Assembly (NCBI RefSeq): GCF_964355755.1
Contig: NC_092680.1
Coordinates: forward strand, 5,619,001 to 5,683,000
Direction of reading: 5' to 3'
Length of the DNA: 64,000 nt
DNA from: Antedon mediterranea
Taxonomy: Eukaryota; Echinodermata; Crinoidea; Comatulida; Antedonidae
Notes under the pieces: generated by a model
Told to the model about the DNA's origin: nothing
What the model saw: only the letters and a program-made list of their open reading frames with translations
Databases searched by the model: none
Shown: positions 36,201-47,636 of the stretch, piece by piece
Position numbering within the stretch: the first letter of the stretch is position 1
Layout of the letters: each line of letters begins with the position of its first letter
Translations under genes and position numbers: made by a program

Positions 36201-39200
36201 CAAGCAACACGTACTGCGCTTCCCTCACATTTACCGCAGTCATATTTTGGGAGGCGCCCTCAATATTTCGTTGCAATGCGAAACTTTTTTACTGGCTTAC
36301 GAAAAACGAATACGTGTGCGTGACGTATCCGTTTTCGTTATCGTATTCGTAAGATTGCGAAACCTCCCTATTAACATAGAAAAAGGATCAATAACTATAA
36401 AAGCATATTAGGCCTACATCGTAATACGGTCTGCTCGATGGAGTTTGATCGACAATACAAAATAAACGCTTCAATTTGAAACACAAAGCTAATTTAAACG
36501 TATTATATTGTTTAAATAATAATATACAATTTAATCATTACTGTATAGTAACTTTTGTACAGGTGATATTCGTCTTTAACTGTTTTTCTTTATTTTATAG
36601 ACGAGATAAGGTGGCTAAGAAAATTGAAATCAAGCTTGTACAACTGTTGATAAATTGTCTTGAGAAATTCAACTATATTAATCTTAAGGTTGCTTTAGGA
36701 TTGACATATCGCTGGGATTTTAATGTTGAAGTAAGCTATTTATAGTTTAATCTCGTATCTAAGAAAGTTTAGATATTACTAAAAGGCTAGATTGATTAAA
36801 GATGTAGGCATATTGTCCCTTGAAACACAAAAAAAATGAAGGTCAAAATATTCTAAATTTAAATTGGCCATATCAAAGTAATATTAAAGTTATTCACTTT
36901 AAGTCGAAAATTTACGTATTTAACAGGTAAATTAATTTGATTACATTTCGTCTGGAAAATCGTCGCGAGCGAAAGTAAACAAAGATTTCAGAACACGAGT
37001 ATGCATTATGTGTGATGCTAATTAGGATAGTTTACAACTCGTCACGGTTGAAAAGGTGTTTTCACATAGATCGCGAGAAGTTTTATGATTATGCATACAG
37101 AGTAGCCAAATTAGCGTGTTGCATTATGAGATATGTTTTGATCGAAACTTTGACTGGAAGTCAAAGTTATTTTTTTAACAAAAAAGTATGTATTTCAGTT
37201 AAATGATTTTTTCTTCGACAAATTTTTGGTGATAGTTAATAACTATTATGATACTTCAAAATTACCCACATTTTTCGAAATATTTTTTTAAAATTTTTTT
37301 GGAATTAGTCAAAGGAACAATACATCTTTAACATTTGTAAACACGACAGTAATAGTAATCAATCGATGATAAGGTAAATTTATTCATAGCATGTGTGCTA
37401 TACAGACTAGCAAGCAAAGCTTTACGGCTAGTTACACTTTCATTAGAAAGGTATATACTACGGAAGTTTTTCTATAATATCTGTACATTTTTAACTGGCT
37501 GTAATTGGCACATTAATCGAATCTATTATCAAACAAAAACTACAATACTTTGGACATATTGCCAGACGGGATGGAGATAGTATGGAGAAAATGATTATGT
37601 TTGGGAAAGTTGAGGGGAAACGAAAAAGAGGAAAACAGAGACCCAGATGGATTGATGGTATAAGTGGTGCTGCAAACCGACCAATAATCAGTTGCTACAA
37701 TGAAGCTCAAGATCGGCAAGAATGGAGACACCTCATCAGAATGGTCACGAGTACTCAGATATGAGTAGAACGACGAGAGAGTAATTGAATATTATATAAA
37801 TAGTTCTAAGGCATTAGGAACTTTAAACCGCCAATTAATTTACAGAATTGTTTTTATATTCTTATTTGATGGAGATCCTGAGATGATCTGATACCGGTGT
37901 TTTTTTTTTGTGTCTGTCTTTGTATTTAAACTTATTTTATGCAATTGATTTTGTAACTATGGACGTCCGTTTCCGAAATAAATACAAAATGAATGAAATG
38001 AAATAAACGGAAGATTATGTTCGATCATGTAATTTCAAATAGGGCATTTGCTAACGAAATTAACTACTCTGTAGAAAGCTAATGCTTGTGTTTTCAAATG
38101 GGTTATCTAATCGATAATTAATTGTTACTTAAAGGACAGGACTATTATACTCAAGTTAATAAAGACTATTGATGAGTGGATGACAACATTTGATGATATA
38201 ATGGCAAAAGACAATCGTCCCCTCGAACTAAGGCTTGTGGAAGAGTCGTTGGAAATTGCATTTGAATCCAACTGGTAAGAAACCAAGCTTTTGAACGATA
38301 AGCCATTGTTTTAGTTTTTCACCTTAGACCTATTAATCTTCCTTATTTCAGTACCTAACTAATTACATTGTAAATTTACTGTGTTTACGTTCAGTTATTT
38401 AACAGAAAAACGGTTTTAAAAATGAGAGTTTAAAAAAATGAAGTAAATATCTTGGACTGGTGTTACCGGTGTTTTTAAACGAAAGCGGAAAAAACGAATG
38501 ATTTGAGGTGTGTAGGCCATGTTAATGTCATTTTCTCCCATTTTTTAGCCCTCCAAAATTATACCTAAACGATGTTATAAGAATGTGGAAGAATGCATTG
38601 ACAAAAGAGTTAGAAGGTCAACCATTGACAGGATGGGGAATAATAGCATCTACAATAATAAATAAACTCATCATTCCAAAGGTAAATAATATTGCTTTTA
38701 ACTTTACAAAGTACTCCTATTTCTCATTTTGGACAGAGTTTAACAAAACATTACAACAATATATATTTATGTTGTGTGTTATAACTTTAATCTTGAATTT
38801 TAGGCATTTTGTATTAAAGATACGTTATATCAAATAACGTCCCATTCATCACTAATTCTTCCTATTATCATCGTTTTCTTTGTCTTTGGCCTGAATAGAA
38901 TAAAAATACTAAAATTTATTATTATTATACATTATTGTTTATAACTTTAATATTAATGTACATAGAAATATGTATACATACCAGCTGAAATTAATACGCT
39001 GACATTAATTAAATATTTGTTTGGTTCACATTTGAAATGTTTGTAACAGGACATTCTTTTCAAATATTTTTTTTGGAGCGTTTTTATTTCATTTACAGGC
39101 TTCTATGTTTGATATGACTGAGTTCGCCCCGGGTGTAATGACTCTAATACGGGCGGACATCAAGAAGTTAACTTCTTCTGCGTCTAGTGTGATATCATCC

Positions 39201-42200
39201 ATGTACGAAAAGGTGGACACATTTGTGCCGTGGACAGAAGAACTCGTTGACCTTTTTCTAGACGACGATGAGATGTATACTAGTATAGGAAGTATGTGAT
39301 CAGATTAACGCTGCATTCACACTCTTTCGCAAACGGAAGGCGGCGCCATTTTGTTCTATTATTATTATTTAATCACCAATGAATAATAATGATATGGTCA
39401 ATGTTATTAAACTAAATTTGAATTGAATAGTCTTAATGATGACGTCATATTGTCAAAATATCATATCAGCTCAAAATATATAATAAGTTGGAACTATTGC
39501 ATACATTTATAGTACAAATTGTTGCCGGGGTATATTATACAAAGAATTATAACGTAGGCCTTGTTACAACCGTTAATGTAGAAAACGCCAGCTAATGTCG
39601 AAACAACCGTTAATGTAGAACAACCCACCGCTTATGTAGTAAAACCTCCAGCTTATGTAGAAACACCAACAGCTTATGTAGAAAATAAAAATCAACACCA
39701 GCTAATGTAGAAACAGTCAACAGCTTATGTAGTAACGAAAATTGCCTCCCAGCTTATGTAGTTACTATCGCCAGCTAATGTAGAAAATGTTATACATTTT
39801 ACAAATGCATCGATCTTTACTTAGCTATCAGTCTTTCCACCTTTCGTAAGCAACCAACTTTCTAAAACGACCCACATATCGTAACCAACCATCTCTGTTA
39901 AGAGACCCTTTCACATAATCGACCACCTCTCGTAAGGGATCACCTCCTCTCATAAGGGACCACTTCTCATAATCGACCACCTCTCTCGTAAGCGACCACC
40001 TCTCGTAAATGACCACCTCTTTTAAGGGACCATGACCTCTTTCTCTCTTTTAAAGAACCACCTCTCTTAACGTCCCCACCTCTCGTAAGTGACGACCTCT
40101 TTTAAAGGACCACCACCTCTATTAAGGGACCGCTTCTTATTGACCACTTCCGAGAGGTGGTCGATTATGATAAATGGTCCCTTAAAAGAGACGGTGGTCG
40201 TTCAATAGAGGTGGTCACTTACCAAAGGTCGTTGTGAGAAGCGGTTCTTTAATAGAGAGAAAGAGGTTGTGGTCCCTTAAAAGAGGTGGTCACTTACGAG
40301 AGGTGTGGTCGTTAAGAGAGGTGGTCGCCTACGAGAGGTGGTCGATTATGAAAAGCGGTTCCTTATGAGAGGAAGTGATCACTTACGAGAGGTGGTCTAT
40401 TATAAGCAGTGGTCCCTTAATAATAGAAACGGTGGACGTTCAATAGAGGTGGTCACTTACCAGAGATCGTTGTGACGGGAGATAGTCGATTATGAGAAGC
40501 GGTCCTTTAATAGAGAGAAAGAGATCGTGGTCCCTTAAAAGAGGTGGTCATTTACGAGAGGTGTGGTCGTTAAGAGAGGTGGTCGCTTACGAGAGGTGGA
40601 AAGACTGATAGCTAAGTAAAGATCGATGCTTGCACATGAATTATAGACATTTTTGTAAAATATATAACATTTTCTACATTAGCTGGCGATAGTAACTACA
40701 TAAGCTGGGAGGCAATTTTCGTTACTACATAAGCTGTTGGTGTTTCTACATAAGCTGGAGATTTTACTACATAAGCGGTGGATTGTTATACATTAACGGT
40801 TGTTTCGACATTAGCTGGCGTTTTCTACATTAGCGGTTGTAACAGGCCTAAATCAAATATTTGTGTTGAAAAGAAAATCTTTCAAAAAGAACTTATAATT
40901 ATGTTGAAAATTATGTCCATTATACAAACATTATTTAACTTCTAAATATAGTCTACAACTTACCAATGGAAACTAACTTGAAAATGTTTTCTTTTTCTTC
41001 GTCAATAAACCCTTACTATTATTATGGCCATCAATTATTAAATTTGTAGGAATATTAAACAATTATTATTATTTATTTTTAGGTTCATTAAAACCACTGT
41101 ATGTTAAATGTCCTGAGAAGATTATGAGTAAAATGGATTTAATCTTAGAAAGGTTACCTGACATGGATGCGAAAAGGAAACACTATATTTATGTTTTATT
41201 TGACAATGTTTCGAAAACTTCCACTAAGGTAAGGCAAGAACAAACTGATTAAATATTCCTATAGATAAACAACTGGTCCGAACTGGTCCGAACGTGGTCA
41301 TAATTTTGAAGACATGCACTATCTTCAGTTCAAATCAAAACACTAGGCACAATATAATAAGCGGCAGGTCCAAGAGCTTGTTTAGAGAGCGCCCATTGCC
41401 ACCTCTCTACAAACTTTAAAGTACACTAAATCCTTTGTTAGCCTAAACCCTTAATAGTAATTCAGAGCTGTACCGTTGATCGAAAATTCACTGCGGTCAT
41501 CCTCAAATCCAAGATGGCGTTCAAAATTGCCGGCATTTCTAACACAAGCCTAAGGTTTAAAAACTGTACATGTTATCAAACAATATGAAAATAAGGATCT
41601 ATTTAATTATTATGATTATCATTTCACCATAGTTAAAGGTGACCCAGAAAGGGTGAGCTTATTTTAAAGGACCCTCAACAAGACAAGACGACACACAATA
41701 ACAAACAATATAAACAAAATATAAGCAAATTAAAATGTATCTAATCTTCCATGATACAGACTCCCCATGTGACACTGTATCACGGAATTTGAATGTGATA
41801 CTAAAAAAATAATGTCTTTGTGGAAATACATCACAAAACGACGCATATTGGTCTTTAAAAAAATAAGTAAGTGCATTACGCCAATTTACTATGTATTATT
41901 ATAATATTTATGCTATAGTTGTTTTATTACAGACATTAGTACCACATATTGATACTATCATTGAAGATATCAATGAGTCGGATATTCGATACCAAGTTCT
42001 CATGGTGCTTGGTGAAATTGCTGCGAAATACCCAGAAAAATTTGTTAATCATGTTGAAAGTATTAATGGGTTATTAGATTCCGAACCAAACACAGTGTAC
42101 TACGTAGATAAGATAGTTGCCAGTGTTGGAACCGTTAATAAGGTACGTGGTGGAAATTCAAATGTAAACGAAAAGTGCCTTAATATTGAATTGACAATTT

Positions 42201-45200
42201 GTTAAATATATTTTACTTTCTTTGTTCAAATTTTATAGGAATGGGCAATCAAAATCATAAAGATTTTAGTTGATCAGCTTCAGACAATACAAACGTCCTA
42301 CCAGGGTATCGTTTTAATGGAAATGAAAAGAATAGGCCATAAATATCCTCAATGTTTAACACCATACAGAAAGGAGATAGAGGCCATGAAGGGAAGTGCA
42401 CAGATGGGAGTACGAGACGTGGTGATTTCACTCATCGATTTTATGGAAGGAAGAAGGTAAGTCACTTGAGATGGACGTACAAATTCTGTTTTTCTCACGA
42501 AAATCAAGCGCATGGGAAAGGGAAACCTTTTGGGTTGTTAAGGTTATCAAAAAAAGCTTTATTCTTGGGAAGATATCAACACCTCAATTCGGTCCCTTTC
42601 CAACATCCTGTGTCCGCACCGGTAAATGATGTGCTGGTGTTTTTTCTCCTCAATACGACAGTTTAGAAGGTTTACACGAGAACATTGTAGACCAGCGAGA
42701 GGACATCGAGGTATTGGATACGCGAGTGACAAACACAGAAAATAACGTTGCAGAAGTTACAGAGAAAGTTGAGGAACAAGGAAGGGAAATAACGGCGGTT
42801 AAAACAGACGTCGCAGAACAAGGACAACGATTGGAAGAGTTGGAAGAAGTTGTTGATGAAACCGTTGTAAAAGTCGACGAGATAGATCATAAGGTAAGAT
42901 TTTATTCCTTATATTTAACATTTAAGATGGGATTAACAATCCTTTTCATGTGATTCACACAAATTATAGACTTACAGTACGTGTGATGTGATATGATAAG
43001 ATAAGAAATGGATGAAAAGATTGCAATATTTAAGTAAAAACCACATATCTATGACAACATTTCTGACAAAATCTATTTTCTAGACGATTACTAATGCACC
43101 AAAATGGTCACGTGATGTTTCAAAACTACTAAATCCAGAAGCTGACTACGATTGGAGATTTTTGGCGATACGTCTCGGCTACTCGGGGGAGGACATTCGG
43201 AACTGGGCGTTGTCACCGGACCCGACTATGGCAATTCTTGCCGAATGGTACACGACCCATAAGAGTAGTGATGCAACATATGCAATACTGACGGCGTTAC
43301 AAGATATGGGACAAACAGAGGCTGCAAAGATAGTTGAAGAATCTTTAGAACAAGCAGGTAATCAAGAACACATAAATACACATTTTCTCATTGACAATTA
43401 ATATATAAACATTACTGTATAATGAAAGCCAATCATGTTTCTAATTCAGATTTTCATTAAAATTATAGATGCAATGGTTCCAAAATTAGGACCCGAAATA
43501 TCAGAGAAACCGCCTAAAGTATTCATTAGTTACCAATGGGATCATCAACCTGAAGTGAAGGCTATAAGAGATCATCTTGAGATGGCAGGGTTTGCTTGCT
43601 GGATGGACATTGGTCAGATGGGAGGAGGAGATAATTTATATGCAAAGATCAACGAAGGAATGAGAGCTGCTAAAGTTTTTCTGTGTATGACAACTGAGAA
43701 GTATTCGAAATCAGAAAACTGCAACAAAGAGGTAAAAAGAAATTTACTGATTAACTAGGCTATATCTCTACGACGCTTTCAACAAATTATAGAAATCTTA
43801 CTCACATGGTAACTTTAAATACTAAATACTTTATTATGTTTATCTTCATTACAGGTGAACTTGGCGAATCTGCTCAACAAGCCAATCATACCGATCCTTA
43901 TTGAGCGTACAGCCTGGCCTCCGGAAGGACCAATGAGCATGCTTTTTGCTCAGCTTCTTTACATCCAATTTTTCACGGATAAGCATTACGTCAGAGGAGA
44001 TAAATTTTGGGTTGATACCAAATTTGCAGAGTTATTGGCGCAAGTTAGTTATTATGCTGCTCCCGATCCAGAAAAAATTACTGACGGTAAGTGAAGATTC
44101 TATTTAAATATTGAATGTCCTACTGTAGCCTTTTCTTCCTTTGGGTATTTTATGTTTCAGAAGTATTCAAAACGTATTATAACCACCTAATATCATTGAT
44201 TGATTTAGGAATCACGTTTTTCTTTTTCAGAATACAAAAGTTGGGTACCAACTGTTGAAGCACCTGAGCAAGAAATAAAACAAGCTAAGAAAGATGATAA
44301 AGCCGGTGAAACCAAAGTGGTAGAATCTGAGCAGGTAATTTTCACTAATTATACAGGAGTATATAAAGAGTATTTGACGTAAACTCACTAACTAAATAGT
44401 AAATATTAGAAATAATAAGCCCTTGTAATCATATTAATTCAATAATTTATTGCTGATTGTAGAGATGGATTGATGTGTGCTCTACAAATGGGCTTATTTA
44501 CAAAATGTTATCAAGTCACTAACTTAATCAACCATAGCTTTTCCTAATTTATTACCAGTTTTGTTCTTTACTTAGAAAGCGGAAATCGAACCAGAAGTCT
44601 TCATATCATACCAATGGGATCATCAACCACAGATAAAGGTCTTGTACCAACGACTGACCAGTCTTGGTTACTCGTGTTGGTTGGATATCAAACAAATGGG
44701 CGGTGGAGATCCATTATATAGTAAAATTGACAAAGGTCTTCGCAAAGCTAAGGTAAGTCAATTCTACTCTATTATTTACATACTACTATTGTAAATAAAC
44801 AATAATATAATAATGTTCCTAACCTACCTAAATATTCGAATACTAGCTAGTGTTCTAAAGGACACAATTTTAGGTGCCACCGTACTTGTTTTATGTATGT
44901 ACAATTTTAATACTATTTAAACACGCGAAGATTGTACTACCAACGGTACTCAATGCACAGTTGAGGTTAATTATTAGGTTTAATATTTTTGTCTATGAAT
45001 TGTATTATAGGTTGTTATTTCCTGCGTTACACCGAAGTATTCATTGTCAGCCAACTGCCGTCGTGAAGTCAGTCTATCAGATGCTCTCCGTCGACCAATC
45101 ATTCCGGTCCTTCTCCAGCAGATGGCGTGGCCACCAGAAGGTCCAATGAGCATGACATTTACACAACTTCTCTACATTGACTTTACCAAGGAGTCAAGTC

Positions 45201-45898
45201 AGGAAAGCTTTACCGACGAAAAATTTGACGAACTTATTACAAAAATTAATGAACATGCACAGCCTGTAGAAGGTGATACGTTTGCAAAACCATCTACACC
45301 TGAACGAGTTTCTGATCAGCTGAAACCCACATCCGAAGATTCGAAACCCGAAGAACCAGAGTTTGAAGATACGAACCCCGAAGAACCAAAGTTCGAAGAT
45401 CCGAACCCCCAAGAATCAAAGTTCGAAGATCCGAAACCCGAAGATCCAAAACCCGAAGAACCAAGACTCGAAGATCCGAAACCCAAAGAACCAAAGTTCG
45501 AAGATCCGAAACCTGAAGATCCAAAACCCGAAGAACCAATGCTCGAAGATCCGACACCTAAAGAACCAAAGTTCGTAGATCCGAAACCCCAAGAACCAAA
45601 GTTCGAAGATCCGAAACCCGAAGAACAAAGGTTCGAAGATCCGAAATCTGAAGAATCAAAGTTCGAAGATCCGAAATCTGATGAGTCAAAGACCAAGGAT
45701 CCGAAATCCGAGGAAGCAAAGACCGAAGAACCGAAACCAGAGGACGCAAAGTCTGAAGATCCGAAATCCGAAGAATCAAAGTCCGAAGATCCAAAACCCG
45801 AGGTACATGCTCCTAAAGAAACACCGCGGCAAACAACCCCTAATCCGCCTGAACCAAATAAGCATCACAGAAAATCTAAGGCATGTTGCGTTTTATGA
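33230..45898 (+). CDS. Copy D: helical-repeat / coiled-coil / death / TIR / TIR / CaaX protein, 1252 aa predicted
   Basis: Seventeen exons: 33230-33411, 33984-34104, 34585-34700, 36601-36730, 38135-38274, 38549-38681, 39099-39291, 41083-41228, 41933-42142, 42239-42456, 42662-42893, 43084-43357, 43469-43731, 43855-44086, 44231-44334, 44576-44752, 45011-45898. Exon 3 is 48 bases shorter than in B and C, losing 16 residues in frame. Exons 12-16 are almost unchanged. Putative NADase glutamates are Glu786 and Glu976. The acidic tail is the longest (about 30 pentapeptides) and ends in KACCVL. The frame also runs upstream of the chosen ATG without a stop, but the start is placed at the ATG just after a 3' splice site, as in copies B and C. 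Introns 3, 4 and 7 are swollen by transposons. The gene appears intact. Confidence 0.85.
33643..33828. mobile_element. MITE in intron 1 of copy D
   Basis: Terminal inverted repeats AAGCGTGTGGTTCCCACTA / TAGTGGGAACCAAGCTT, flanked by TA on both sides. The interior is also self-complementary (AACGCAAG / CTTGCGTT). Confidence 0.8.
34862..35393. mobile_element. Foldback-type element in intron 3 of copy D
   Basis: Long inverted arms start AAGCCCGTTC and end GAACGGGCTT. Each contains ATTTTAAGAGCTGTTACC and several GGCGGCCGCCAG-ATAATTA-type subrepeats, with a unique AT-rich centre. No transposase seen. No clear target duplication found. Confidence 0.78.
35540..35573. repeat. Partial end of the TTAAAGATGTATTGT element family
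   Basis: Contains CAACAATACATCTTTAAT, matching the right end of the element at 36796-37331. No partner end found. Confidence 0.4.
35856..36368. mobile_element. MITE with ~48-bp inverted ends, intron 3 of copy D (family 1, copy 1)
   Basis: Ends GAGGTTTCGCAATCTTACG and inverse are near perfect for about 48 bases; TA flanks both sides, as for Tc1/mariner-type insertion. An inverted relative is at 56898-57397 in the NEDD4 gene. No transposase. Confidence 0.87.
36796..37331. mobile_element. MITE with TTAAAGATGTA ends, intron 4 of copy D
   Basis: Left end TTAAAGATGTAGGCATATTG pairs with right end CAATACATCTTTAA. TTAA occurs at both borders. No coding sequence supported; the short frames inside do not resemble proteins I know. 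Confidence 0.72.
37375..38007 (+). mobile_element. LINE 3' end fragment in intron 4 of copy D
   Basis: Reading about 37545-37763 gives [20 protein letters not shown], then [16 protein letters not shown] and EWRHLIRMV. These are the conserved extreme C-terminus of RTE/Jockey-like reverse transcriptases. A 3' UTR and an AATGAAATGAAATAAA tail follow. 5'-truncated and dead. Confidence 0.78.
39304..39355. mobile_element. Truncated MITE shared with copy C
   Basis: Left part of the element at 23974-24107, at the identical place in intron 7 just after GTATGTGATCAG. Confidence 0.7.
39557..40848. mobile_element. 1.3-kb foldback element built of nested tandem repeats, intron 7 of copy D
   Basis: Ends GGCCTTGTTACAACCG and CGGTTGTAACAGGCC are inverted, flanked by TA on both sides. 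The outer arms hold many units of CAGCTTATGTAGAAAC type. The inner arms hold CCACCTCTCGTAAG-type units. The halves mirror each other about a centre near 40145. Copy C has the uninterrupted site near 24308. No transposase; non-autonomous. Confidence 0.87.
45340..45810 (+). repeat. Coding minisatellite in the tail of copy D
   Basis: About 30 in-frame 15-base units. Includes a higher-order tandem of two 75-base blocks around 45420-45570. The unit core is GAAGATCCGAAACCC. Confidence 0.9.
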
Positions 45899-46085
45899 TT
45901 TTCATCAAAACGTTCTGTGTTTTTGTATTATCATTCACTCTTTCCCACCTTTTAAAACATCCCCTAAGTTCAATGAATTATGCATCATTTGGTGCAACTC
46001 TAAAGTTAAAAGTTTAGATTTCTTTTGAATAATGTATCTTAAACATTTGGACATGGAGAAATTAATGGTTTATTAACATGAATAC

Positions 46086-46091
46086 AATAAA
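46086..46091 (+). promoter_or_regulatory. Candidate poly(A) signal of copy D
   Basis: AATAAA at the position equivalent to 29885-29890 after copy C. Confidence 0.5.
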
Positions 46092-47245
46092 AACAATGTA
46101 GGCCTACCCTTTTCTTCCATGTCTGGTCTAGTCTAACGTCGTCTTGCAGTATATTTCTAATTGTCTAAAGCGATGATAATGTTCCTGCAATATTGCAAAC
46201 TCATTGTACTTTTAGGAAACGAATTAAAAATATAACGACCAAAAATTCCTCAAAGAACTTCCGAACATTGAACTCAAAACGGCAATGTATCTATCAAAAA
46301 ACAAGAGCAATTGCACAAAATAGAAACAAGTGGAGAGATCTTGTAAGGTGTATTCCTATGTCAGCCCATATGTAAAATGACGTATAGCACTTTCAAATTT
46401 CCGCATTCCATTGTTACGTAATAGTAGTAGAATTTCGTTGTGACGTGATCAGTTTAATTGGGCAGCTCGCAGTTCAACTCTTTCGCAAGTTTAACTGATA
46501 ACATTTAAGTGTAGGCCTATGTGTATGCATATCTTTTTTATTTTAAGGCAATATCTAAATTATTTATGAAGTTTTTATTCAGATTATATAAAAAAAGGTA
46601 CCGGTACTTTTAAACAATATTTTAATGTATAGATGGTAGTATACTAGATGTAGGCCAGAATAGCCTATAAACTATGATGTAACTATAAGCAAAACTTTTC
46701 TTTATTAAATAATTATATAACTGCAGGTTGTTGGAATTCAGATCTGTCTTAGTAGAGGAAAGCAAGTAATGTATCATTAAAATAATGTGTAATTATAATT
46801 GCAGCAATACTTTTTAAAATTTTAATTTATTTGATTTATAAACATTTATAATATCAATAATATGTACAGGTATATTATATAGACACGGTATAAAAGGAAC
46901 ATGTATTTAAATTGTCACTGTAATGAAGTATAGTTTTATTAATTTCAAAAAGGAAGAGTTTTTATATAATATTTATATATACATCAGACATAGCCTATAC
47001 CTTCCATTGGAGAAAATGCTTTGGACGGTTGTTTTACTCATAACAAACCCAACTAGGCACATTATACATTTCTATTTATATGATCTGGTTTTCATTCAGT
47101 ACTCTATATTTTATTCTGTATCCATTATTATAACCACGAAAGGAATTGTTTTTCTATAAATTATATTGCAAATATGTTTTACTCTGCTTTGTTATTCAGG
47201 TCTTGGAAATAAAACGACTCTTTGAATCTAAAGTACTACTGTCAA
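46092..47245. other. Spacer between the TIR array and NEDD4
   Basis: The first 500 bases are homologous to the spacer after copy C; the rest is AT-rich with nothing recognised. The array appears to end here, as no fifth copy is seen. Confidence 0.55.
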
Positions 47246-47395
47246 GCCGATTTTCCACTAGGTGAATTTGTTGGCGCGTAAGCGTTAGCTTATACGCATA
47301 TTCATGTTTCCATCTTTCAAATCCATCTTTACGCATGCGCATATAAGCTGACGCGTTTGATTCTCGCTAACAAATTCGTCTAGTGGAAAATCGGC
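47246..47395. mobile_element. MITE in the spacer
   Basis: Inverted ends GCCGATTTTCCACTAGGTGAA and TTCGTCTAGTGGAAAATCGGC, with a self-complementary interior. Confidence 0.75.
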
Positions 47396-47636
47396 GTCAG
47401 GGCTCATTTTGTGGATATGACATTCGAAATAAAAGAAGTTTAATCTATCGAACATTTTACTTGTCACGTTATTTTAAAAACTAAGCGTGTTGCCTATACA
47501 AATCACGGCCGGAGAGATGAACTTTATTTCAGGATTGTGACTGAGCAGTTTAGAACATCTCTAAGTTTTTCTGTTAAATTTTTTGTTGAAAAATGGAAAA
47601 CAAAAGGAAACCAATAAGTTGTAGATTTTTCCAAAA

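Noticed and set aside
39557-40848. CRISPR-like array (regular repeats of CAGCTTATGTAGAAAC)
   Set aside because: Spacers are short, irregular and non-unique, the arms are mirror images, and the DNA is clearly animal; a foldback transposon explains it.
45316-45696. Long open frames antisense to the acidic tails (Gly/Ser/Phe- or Leu/Arg-rich), also at 29432-29695
   Set aside because: They come from translating the tail minisatellite in the wrong frames; the sense frame is joined by splice sites to TIR-2 and ends in a CaaX box in all copies.
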